Assembly: GCA_043757205.1 (NCBI GenBank) | Contig: JAYVPU010000141.1 | Span: forward strand, 1 to 6,920 | Origin: CANCDA01 sp043757205 | GTDB taxonomy: Bacteria > Pseudomonadota > Gammaproteobacteria > Burkholderiales > Burkholderiaceae_C | Length of the DNA: 6,920 nt | Direction: 5' to 3' | Shown: positions 1 to 5,278 of the stretch, piece after piece | How the letters are laid out: each line of letters begins with the position of its first letter | Numbering within the stretch: position 1 is the first letter of the stretch | Notes under the pieces: generated by a model | Database searches by the model: none | What the model was told of the DNA's origin: nothing | What the model saw: only the letters and a program-made list of their open reading frames with translations | Program-made: the position numbers and the translations under genes

Positions 1-249
1 CTCCATCAGCCATTCGTTCAAGCGCTGGCGCATCTCACCCGCTGCCTTCTTGGTGAAGGTGATGGCCAGAATCTCATGCGCGGCGCTGCCTGCCAGTAGG
101 GTCCGCAAAATGCGCGAGACCAGCATCCAGGTTTTCCCAGCCCCAGCACAGGCTTCAACCGCCACACTGCGGGCGGGGTCGCAGGCGATGGCGTAGAAGG
201 TCTGGCTTGTGACTTGGGTGTTGTTGTGTTCGTAGGCGGCTTGGGTCAT
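1..249 (-). CDS. addA: AddA-like UvrD-family helicase/nuclease, N-terminal part (runs off window)
   Basis: This is the first 83 codons of a superfamily 1 DNA helicase; the rest lies beyond base 1. A Walker A loop is visible at residues 32-40 (EACAGAGKT, with K39 expected to bind ATP phosphate). It is followed by the SF1 motif Ia region at about residues 62-73 (AITFTKKAAGEM), which contacts single-stranded DNA. The start is the ATG at 247-249. Its A and TG bases overlap the TGA stop of the upstream nuclease gene (ATGA), and a strong GGGAGG ribosome site sits 7 bases upstream (257-262), inside that gene. Such coupling to a PD-(D/E)XK nuclease gene is typical of the AddAB break-resection complex, in which AddA supplies the ATP-driven motor and a second nuclease. 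The C-terminal nuclease domain that would separate AddA from plain UvrD/Rep is not in view, so the AddA name rests mainly on context. Confidence 0.83.
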   Translation of the reverse strand, partial: MTQAAYEHNNTQVTSQTFYAIACDPARSVAVEACAGAGKTWMLVSRILRTLLAGSAAHEILAITFTKKAAGEMRQRLNEWLME

Positions 250-2861
250 GGGGATGCCTCCCAAAAATCCTTACGACACAAGCCCCGAGCCGCACAAAAC
301 TCACAAGCCGACCCCTCCCCCAACGCTGGCAGCAATGCACCGTCTGCAATGCGACCCATGTCATGCAACAGCCCCTCCACCAACGCATCACGCACATGCA
401 CCACGTCGTCCTGCTCCACCAAAGCAGTGCCGGTTTTCTCACCCACATTCACATAAGCCGCCCGCAAGGTGTCATGCGGCAGCAGGGCTGCGTAGAAAGC
501 GAGTTGGGTGTCTTCTAGCGGGGTTTTGATGCGGTCACGGGTGACGCCAAGCGCCTCGGTTTTGTAGTCGATCACCAGGGCAACATCTTCCCTGTCGCTT
601 CCGGAACCGGGCGCATGCACTTTATCAATGCGGTCCACGCGACCCACCAGCGTGAGCGGGCCCAGGGCTTGCTCCAGCCACTGCTCGGCCACGTCAAAAC
701 GCGCGCCCTCAAGCTCGTTCGCTTGATGCCACTTCAGATAACCGTCGCGCACGCCGGGCCATGCGGCCATGAAGGGCAAAAACTCATCTTCGGCCAGGCG
801 TTGGGATTGGGTAGTTTGGTCTGCCGCCGCATCTAACAATGAGACAAGCGTCGCTGCATCGGCATGGCCCAAGTCTTTGAGTTGATCGTGAAAATGCTTG
901 AGCACGGCGTGCAGCCACAGGCCGAAGTCGCGTTTGTCGAGTTCGGCCTCCAGCTCATCCGTCTCCTTCAAACCGAGCAGTTGCAGGGCAAAGTAGCGGT
1001 AGGGGCAGCGTCGCAAATCGCTGTAGGCACTGGCCGAGACGCGTTTCAGACTTAACTGGGGCGCAGCCGGTGCGGGGCGGCTGAGCGGTGCGGGCCAGAC
1101 TTCGCGCAACAGGCGGGGGTCGGGGGCATCGTCGGTATGAGCCGGGTTGGAGTGAGCCGTTTGCAGGCGCAGCAATTGCACCAGCGGGCTGGGCAGTAGG
1201 GTCTCGCCACCGTCGTCACTCTCGCGCCAAAGCAGATCCACAAATGGGGTTTGCAAGGCCTGCTGCCAGGCCGCTTGCAGGGCGTGCGCCAGTTGTTCGC
1301 GCGAGGGCAAGCCCAGCGCCAGGCGCTGGGCGGGCGTCCACACACCGGGCGGTTCGGACGAGGGGCTGAAGCGAACTTCATCACAGCCCGCAAGCACCAC
1401 GGCCGCAAACGGACGCGCCAACATTTGGCTCAGCGGCAAGATGACCACGTCTTCGGTGTCAGGGTAGTCAGGCGTGAAACTCGCGCCTTCGAGGGCTTGA
1501 TTCACCCATTGGATGAATTCCGTCAGGCTCATGCGCCGGGCGGCCCAGGGGGCTTGAGCCAGCCGGGCTTGCCAGTCCGGCGCGGCCTGTTCGCTCAGAC
1601 GTAAAACCGCCAAGAGTTTGATGCCCGCCGCGTCATGTTGCAGCAGCCCCCACTGACCGCTGTGTTCCAGCAGGGCCTGCAGAGCGTCCTGCCACTGGGG
1701 CAAGGTGCGCGGGCCTTGCATGTCGTCACGCCAGGTGTTCACTTGGCTGAGCAGCGTGTTCAGTACGGGCGTGACGGGCGATTGGGGCGCAGCATCAATC
1801 GACTGCAAGCGCCACTCGCGCACCGGGTGGCGGCGCAGTTGGACCTCTAACGCTTGTGTCGCCCCGGTGTCCAGGGTGGGCGCGTTTTTGAGCCAGTCGA
1901 GCACGCTGTCGGTCGAGGCATTCCAGACACAGGCGCGCAAGGCTCCCATGACATGGGCTCCGACCCGGCTGGTAGATAGCTTCCAGCCGTTCTCATCGCG
2001 CAGATGCAGACCGCTGCCTTCCAGCATGGCGCGGATGCGGCGCGTCAAGGCGCGGTCATTCGCAACCAAGGCGACGGGGGTGCGACCGCTATTGACATGC
2101 TGGAGCACGCAGGCGGCTGCCCGCTGGGCTTCGTCCTGGGCGTCGCGGGTCGGGTGACAGTTGACGTGAGAATTGACGCGATGTTCAGAGCCAACAGTTA
2201 AAACCTCACTCATTTCAAACGTGCACATGCGCTCAGCCCACACCGTCTGGAGCGAGGCCGTCAAGGGGTCAGGCTGCAAGCCCTGGAACACGATAAGGGC
2301 GTCGGTCGCCTCCCGCACGCAGGAATCAAACAACACGTCGGTCCTATAAGCCGAGTGGGCCGCCCAGGCAACGGCCATCTGGGCCAGCAGCGCCTCCAGC
2401 GCCAGTGCGGGGCCTTCCATGCCGCTTTGCGCATGGGCGCGGGCCTGACTGGCCCACAACGCCCGCTGCGTGGGCGGCACGGCGGCGGCCAGGGGCCCTA
2501 GTTGATGAGCCGTCTCAACCAGTCGCGCAGCCAGGGCTTCGGATCGCTCCGCCAGACCGGCCTGCTCCAGGAAGGTGCGGGCCGTCAACACGTCCAGCGC
2601 GGTGTCGAACGTGATGCTGGTGACGTCCGGTTCCGATTGACCCAGGCTCAAGCCCAGGCTGCGGCTCCAGTTGAATGTGGTCTCAAAGCGCGGGGCAAAT
2701 CCACTCGGATACGCCTGTGCCCACTGCTGCGCAGCCACGGGCATGAGCTGGGCAAAGGGCAGCAATACCACCGTACGGGCGGGATGGGCTTGTTGCGATT
2801 GGAGATGGGCGGCGATGCGTGCGATCCGTTTCGACCACTGAGAATGATTGGTTTCTGTCAC
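246..2861 (-). CDS. addB: AddB-like PD-(D/E)XK nuclease, double-strand break repair
   Basis: An 871-residue protein resembling the AddB subunit of the AddAB helicase-nuclease, which processes DNA ends for RecA-mediated recombination in the cytoplasm. The C-terminal third is a RecB-type nuclease domain (about 609-871). Its visible residues are H651, the GRVDRID strand (740-746), IDYK with D765 and K767, and the QLAFY motif (Q786, Y790). Four cysteines match the AddB iron-sulfur staple: C619 in RRCPYRYF, then C853, C856 and C862 spaced C-x2-C-x5-C. The N-terminal and middle parts are an inactivated helicase-like fold; a conserved stretch around 470-500 (VVILPLSQMLARPF, then LAGCDEVRFSP) resembles the AddB/RecC core. 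No Walker A loop is present, so it should not hydrolyse ATP itself. The start is GTG at 2859-2861. An in-frame stop lies at 2874-2876 and no strong ribosome site is visible, so translation may begin weakly. It is the first gene of a two-gene unit with the helicase downstream. Confidence 0.85.
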   Translation of the reverse strand: MTETNHSQWSKRIARIAAHLQSQQAHPARTVVLLPFAQLMPVAAQQWAQAYPSGFAPRFETTFNWSRSLGLSLGQSEPDVTSITFDTALDVLTARTFLEQAGLAERSEALAARLVETAHQLGPLAAAVPPTQRALWASQARAHAQSGMEGPALALEALLAQMAVAWAAHSAYRTDVLFDSCVREATDALIVFQGLQPDPLTASLQTVWAERMCTFEMSEVLTVGSEHRVNSHVNCHPTRDAQDEAQRAAACVLQHVNSGRTPVALVANDRALTRRIRAMLEGSGLHLRDENGWKLSTSRVGAHVMGALRACVWNASTDSVLDWLKNAPTLDTGATQALEVQLRRHPVREWRLQSIDAAPQSPVTPVLNTLLSQVNTWRDDMQGPRTLPQWQDALQALLEHSGQWGLLQHDAAGIKLLAVLRLSEQAAPDWQARLAQAPWAARRMSLTEFIQWVNQALEGASFTPDYPDTEDVVILPLSQMLARPFAAVVLAGCDEVRFSPSSEPPGVWTPAQRLALGLPSREQLAHALQAAWQQALQTPFVDLLWRESDDGGETLLPSPLVQLLRLQTAHSNPAHTDDAPDPRLLREVWPAPLSRPAPAAPQLSLKRVSASAYSDLRRCPYRYFALQLLGLKETDELEAELDKRDFGLWLHAVLKHFHDQLKDLGHADAATLVSLLDAAADQTTQSQRLAEDEFLPFMAAWPGVRDGYLKWHQANELEGARFDVAEQWLEQALGPLTLVGRVDRIDKVHAPGSGSDREDVALVIDYKTEALGVTRDRIKTPLEDTQLAFYAALLPHDTLRAAYVNVGEKTGTALVEQDDVVHVRDALVEGLLHDMGRIADGALLPALGEGSACEFCAARGLCRKDFWEASP
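257..262 (-). promoter_or_regulatory. Ribosome binding site of the helicase gene, inside the nuclease gene
   Basis: GGGAGG on the minus strand, 7 bases before the ATG at 247-249 and within the last codons of the upstream nuclease gene. It fixes the helicase start at the overlapping ATGA and suggests translational coupling plus efficient independent initiation. The nuclease gene itself lacks such a site. Confidence 0.7.
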
Positions 2862-2894
2862 AATGCCGCAACTTTAGCTGCAATACTTGATACC

Positions 2895-2923
2895 TTGACA
2901 AACAGGCCGCAGTTAGCTCAACA
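2895..2923 (+). promoter_or_regulatory. Candidate trxA promoter (consensus -35, poor -10)
   Basis: A perfect TTGACA lies at 2895-2900, in the spacer between the divergent repair genes and trxA. At 17-base spacing the -10 position reads TCAACA (2918-2923), a poor match to TATAAT, so the call depends on the -35 alone. The same bases read on the minus strand contain TTGTCA, five of six matches to a -35, so the divergent repair unit could use overlapping promoter elements. Confidence 0.3.
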
Positions 2924-2948
2924 AACCCGCTCTGTTTTCAACCCACTT

Positions 2949-2953
2949 AGGAG
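2949..2953 (+). promoter_or_regulatory. trxA ribosome binding site
   Basis: AGGAG located 7 bases before the ATG at 2961. It sets the thioredoxin start there and argues against the much longer upstream reading frame being translated as a fusion. Confidence 0.8.
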
Positions 2954-2960
2954 AAACCCC

Positions 2961-3293
2961 ATGGCCAGCGACCTCATCAAACACGTATCCGACGCCTCTT
3001 TTGAAGCCGATGTCCTGCAATCTGTCCAGCCCGTGCTGGTGGATTACTGGGCCGAGTGGTGTGGCCCTTGCAAGATGATTGCCCCCATCCTGGACGAAGT
3101 GTCCACCGCCTACGAAGGCAAGCTGCAAATCGCCAAGATGAACGTGGACGAAAACCGCGACATCCCGGCCAAGTTTGGTATTCGTGGCATCCCGACGCTG
3201 ATGTTGTTCAAGGGTGGTCAACTGGCCGCCACCAAGGTCGGTGCCCTGAGCAAATCACAGCTCACAGCTTTCATCGACCAGCAATTGGTTTGA
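2961..3293 (+). CDS. trxA: Thioredoxin 1
   Basis: A 110-residue single-domain cytoplasmic thioredoxin, the usual length for bacterial Trx1. It reduces protein disulfides, for example in ribonucleotide reductase and PAPS reductase, and is recharged by thioredoxin reductase with NADPH. The active site WCGPC is at residues 33-37 with redox cysteines C34 and C37. The buried aspartate (D28, in VLVDYW) and the cis-proline loop (GIPT, P78) are both present, so all catalytic landmarks are intact. The N-terminus has no signal peptide. The start at ATG 2961 is supported by the AGGAG site 7 bases upstream and by the family's normal N-terminus. A strong intrinsic terminator follows 40 bases after the stop. 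It sits directly upstream of rho, as in E. coli, but the terminator suggests mostly separate transcripts. Confidence 0.97.
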   Translation: MASDLIKHVSDASFEADVLQSVQPVLVDYWAEWCGPCKMIAPILDEVSTAYEGKLQIAKMNVDENRDIPAKFGIRGIPTLMLFKGGQLAATKVGALSKSQLTAFIDQQLV

Positions 3294-3333
3294 TTTGATT
3301 TTTTCGGTTTTTTAAAACGCCATTAACACTGAC

Positions 3334-3371
3334 ACAGCGACCGTGAACCGAGTTTTACGGTCGCTGTTTTT
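3334..3371 (+). terminator. Rho-independent terminator after trxA
   Basis: A perfect 11-base-pair stem: ACAGCGACCGT at 3334-3344 pairs with ACGGTCGCTGT at 3357-3367, with a 12-base loop. A run of five T residues (3367-3371) follows. It should end most trxA transcription before rho. Confidence 0.88.
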
Positions 3372-3382
3372 CCTGTCATAAT
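3354..3382 (+). promoter_or_regulatory. Candidate rho promoter, overlapping the trxA terminator
   Basis: TTTACG (3354-3359) and CATAAT (3377-3382) are separated by 17 bases. They match the sigma-70 consensus in four and five of six positions. The -35 lies at the loop and descending arm of the trxA terminator. The predicted start of transcription, near 3389, would give a leader of roughly 125 bases before the rho ATG. Confidence 0.45.
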
Positions 3383-3514
3383 TCTTCCCAATCACCAAGC
3401 GTCTAACCTTGGCCCAAGTTTCCGGCTGGCAAGCCCCCTACTCTGTCTTGCCAATCAGCCTTGCCGTATCCCTCCCCCGTATTTTTGATTCACTACCCCA
3501 TTCGGGTTCTATCT
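3383..3514 (+). promoter_or_regulatory. C-rich, G-poor rho leader, candidate rut/autoregulatory region
   Basis: Between bases 3371 and 3514 I count 53 C and 21 G in 144 bases (about 37% against 15%), with pyrimidine runs such as CCTCCCCC near 3471-3478 and no strong hairpin noticed. Rho loads on unstructured C-rich, G-poor RNA, and E. coli rho is known to be attenuated by its own product in its leader. The composition fits the same control here, but this is inference from base content. Confidence 0.5.
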
Positions 3515-4777
3515 ATGCACTTAAACGAACTCAAGGCACTGCACGTGTCGGAAGTCCTCAAGCAGGCTGAAGAGCTTGAGATTGAAAACACCGGCCGCAT
3601 GCGCAAGCAGGAGTTGATGTTCGCCATCATCAAAAAGCGCGCCCGCGCGGGTGAACAAATCATTGCCGATGGCGTGCTCGAAATCTTGCCTGATGGCTTT
3701 GGCTTTCTGCGCAGCCCCGACACCAGCTACACCGCCTCGACGGACGACATCTACATCAGCCCGAGCCAGGTGCGCCGCTTCAATCTGCATACCGGTGACA
3801 TGATCGAAGGCGAGGTGCGCACCCCGAAAGATGGCGAACGCTACTTCGCGCTGAACAAGCTTGACAGCGTTAACGGCGGCGGCCCCGAAGAGAATAAGCA
3901 CAAGGTGATGTTCGAGAACCTGACGCCCCTGTTCCCCAAGGTGCAGATGAAGCTGGAACAAGACATCAAAGGTGACGAAAACATCACCGGACGTGTCATC
4001 GACATCATCGCGCCCATTGGCAAAGGACAGCGGGCTTTGATCGTGGCGCAGCCCAAAAGCGGCAAAACGGTGATGATGCAGCACATTGCGCACGCCATCT
4101 CAGCCAATTACCCCGACAGCCACCTGATGGTGCTCTTGATTGACGAGCGCCCGGAAGAAGTGACCGAGATGCAACGCACCGTCAAAGGTGAGGTGATTGC
4201 CTCCACCTTTGACGAGCCCGCTGCGCGCCACGTACACGTGGCCGAAATGGTGATCGAGCGCGCCAAGCGTTTGGTCGAACTGAAAAAAGACGTGGTCATT
4301 CTGCTGGACTCCATCACTCGACTGGCCCGCGCTTACAACAACGTCGTGCCATCCTCCGGCAAGGTTTTGACTGGCGGTGTGGACTCCAACGCCTTGCAGC
4401 GCCCCAAGCGCTTCTTGGGCGCGGCCCGCAACGTGGAAGAAGGCGGTTCTTTGACCATCATCGCCACCGCGCTGGTGGACACCGGCAGTCGCATGGATGA
4501 GGTGATTTTTGAAGAATTCAAGGGCACGGGCAATTCGGAGATCCACCTGGATCGCCGCCTGTATGAAAAGCGCGTGTTTCCGTCGATTCAGCTCAACCGC
4601 AGCGGCACGCGCCGCGAAGAGCTGCTGCTGCCGCCGGACATCTTGCAAAAAACCCGTATCCTGCGCCAGTTCCTCTACAACATGGACGAAGTCGAAGCCA
4701 TGGAGATGGTGCTCAAGCAAATGAAGGCCACCAAAAACAACAGCGAGTTCTTCGACATGATGCGTCGAGGCGGGTAA
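3515..4777 (+). CDS. rho: Transcription termination factor Rho
   Basis: A complete 420-residue Rho, the hexameric RNA-dependent ATPase/translocase that releases RNA polymerase from untranslated transcripts. Residue numbering coincides with E. coli Rho through the core. An N-terminal helical domain (about 1-47) precedes the cold-shock-type primary RNA-binding domain with GFGF (F62, F64) and R66. The ATPase domain carries Walker A QPKSGKT (K181, K184), catalytic E211 in LLIDERPEE, Walker B VILLDS (D265), the Q-loop K283, K336 and the arginine finger R366. In the R-loop, TGSR has R326 where E. coli has K, a conservative change. The ATG at 3515 gives MHLNELK, matching the family N-terminus. An in-frame TTG at 3461 would add 18 unconserved residues and was not used. 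The ribosome site is weak (GGG at 3504-3506), which together with the C-rich leader fits controlled low expression. Confidence 0.98.
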   Translation: MHLNELKALHVSEVLKQAEELEIENTGRMRKQELMFAIIKKRARAGEQIIADGVLEILPDGFGFLRSPDTSYTASTDDIYISPSQVRRFNLHTGDMIEGEVRTPKDGERYFALNKLDSVNGGGPEENKHKVMFENLTPLFPKVQMKLEQDIKGDENITGRVIDIIAPIGKGQRALIVAQPKSGKTVMMQHIAHAISANYPDSHLMVLLIDERPEEVTEMQRTVKGEVIASTFDEPAARHVHVAEMVIERAKRLVELKKDVVILLDSITRLARAYNNVVPSSGKVLTGGVDSNALQRPKRFLGAARNVEEGGSLTIIATALVDTGSRMDEVIFEEFKGTGNSEIHLDRRLYEKRVFPSIQLNRSGTRREELLLPPDILQKTRILRQFLYNMDEVEAMEMVLKQMKATKNNSEFFDMMRRGG

Positions 4778-4779
4778 CG

Positions 4780-4821
4780 TGGCCCCCACGTTCGCTCACT
4801 GCGTGTGGCTCTCTGGGGCCA
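4780..4821 (+). repeat. GC-rich intergenic palindrome, possible REP-like element
   Basis: TGGCCCC (4780-4786) pairs perfectly with GGGGCCA (4815-4821). Nested inside, CACG (4787-4790) can pair with CGTG (4802-4805), and alternative short pairings exist. It starts three bases after the rho stop, and no U-run follows, so it is not a standard intrinsic terminator. It could be a dispersed extragenic palindrome, an mRNA 3'-end stabiliser, or the stop structure for rho. Copy number cannot be judged from one window. Confidence 0.45.
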
Positions 4822-4828
4822 AACCAGC

Positions 4829-4856
4829 TTGAGGCGGCCCTGCGCTAGGTTATAAT
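4829..4856 (+). promoter_or_regulatory. Promoter of the L31 gene
   Basis: A perfect TATAAT -10 box at 4851-4856 lies 16 bases after TTGAGG (4829-4834), which matches four of six -35 positions. The predicted start of transcription is near 4863, leaving a leader of about 58 bases. A strong independent promoter is expected for a ribosomal protein gene. Confidence 0.7.
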
Positions 4857-4876
4857 CTGAGGCTAAGCGAAAAGTA

Positions 4877-4893
4877 CACCAGATAGGCTGGTG
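4877..4893 (+). promoter_or_regulatory. Small hairpin in the L31 mRNA leader
   Basis: CACCAG (4877-4882) pairs perfectly with CTGGTG (4888-4893) across a 5-base loop, about 18 bases before the GGAG ribosome site (4911-4914). It lies in the predicted 5' leader. It could be a target for autogenous control by L31 or a stabilising structure; its role is unproven. Confidence 0.35.
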
Positions 4894-4920
4894 CGGCTAG
4901 CGCAACTGATGGAGAAGAGT

Positions 4921-5184
4921 ATGAAAGCTGGCATTCACCCCAATTACCGCGAAGTTTGTTTCCAGGACATGTCCAATGGCTTCAAATTCGTGACCCGTTC
5001 TTGCGCCAACGCCAAGGAAATGATCAAGATGGAAGACGGCCGCGAACTGCCGCTGTACAAGCTGGATACCACCAGCGAATCGCACCCCTTCTACACCGGT
5101 ACACAAAAATCCGTTGACAACATGGGTGGTCGCGTCGAGCGCTTCCGCAACCGTTTCGGCAAGACCGTAGTCGCAGCCAAGTAA
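4921..5184 (+). CDS. rpmE2: 50S ribosomal protein L31, type B
   Basis: An 87-residue L31, a large-subunit protein that helps bridge the 50S and 30S subunits. The N-terminus MKAGIHPNYREV, the central SHPFYTG (55-60) and the C-terminal RFRNRFG (74-80) are L31 hallmarks. It is type B (YkgM-like). The zinc-ribbon cysteines of type A (CxC and CxxC) are absent, and only isolated C13 and C28 remain, so it should fold without zinc. No paralogue is in view, and it appears to be driven by a strong constitutive promoter rather than being a zinc-starvation backup; that is inference. GGAG (4911-4914) lies 6 bases before the ATG at 4921. An upstream in-frame GTG at 4891 is rejected because the extension is not part of the family. 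It lies downstream of rho, as is common in betaproteobacteria, and ends in its own terminator. Confidence 0.97.
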   Translation: MKAGIHPNYREVCFQDMSNGFKFVTRSCANAKEMIKMEDGRELPLYKLDTTSESHPFYTGTQKSVDNMGGRVERFRNRFGKTVVAAK

Positions 5185-5203
5185 ACTGACCTCCGCGTCA
5201 AAG

Positions 5204-5235
5204 AAGGGCAGCCCGGTTCACCGCGCTGCCCTTTT
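5204..5235 (+). terminator. Rho-independent terminator after the L31 gene
   Basis: AAGGGCAGC (5204-5212) pairs with GCTGCCCTT (5225-5233). The stem continues inward through one C-C mismatch to CGG/CCG (5214-5216 with 5221-5223) and a TTCA loop. Four T residues (5232-5235) follow. It should isolate the L31 gene from the membrane-protein gene starting at 5279. Confidence 0.88.
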
Positions 5236-5278
5236 GCTTGGATACCGCCTCATCTTTCGTCTCTAACCACCTCAGCGC

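Noticed and set aside
1311..1331. Perfect 10-base inverted repeat with a one-base spacer inside the nuclease gene
   Set aside because: It encodes a run of Arg/Leu/Ala/Gly residues with preferred GC-rich codons and sits mid-gene, so a codon-bias coincidence is the simplest explanation.
2502..2960. Long plus-strand extension upstream of and in frame with trxA
   Set aside because: It runs antisense through the nuclease gene, has unlikely composition, and thioredoxin's proper start and ribosome site are at 2961 and 2949.
3461..3514. In-frame TTG extension of rho by 18 residues
   Set aside because: The added residues do not resemble any part of Rho, lie in the C-rich leader, and have no ribosome site; the ATG at 3515 aligns with the family N-terminus.
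3409..3590. Possible leader-peptide frame starting at TTG 3409 and overlapping the rho start out of frame
   Set aside because: It has no ribosome site, a rare start codon and no similarity to the E. coli rho leader peptide; openness over this length can be chance in a C-rich stretch.
3521..4789. Long minus-strand reading frames opposite rho
   Set aside because: They mirror the codon bias of rho, lack ribosome sites and recognisable domains, and rho itself is unmistakable.
5238..5267. Possible promoter for the membrane protein (TTGGAT, 18 bases, TCTAAC)
   Set aside because: Both boxes match only four of six positions; the 43-base gap offers no stronger signal, so the match is too weak to annotate.
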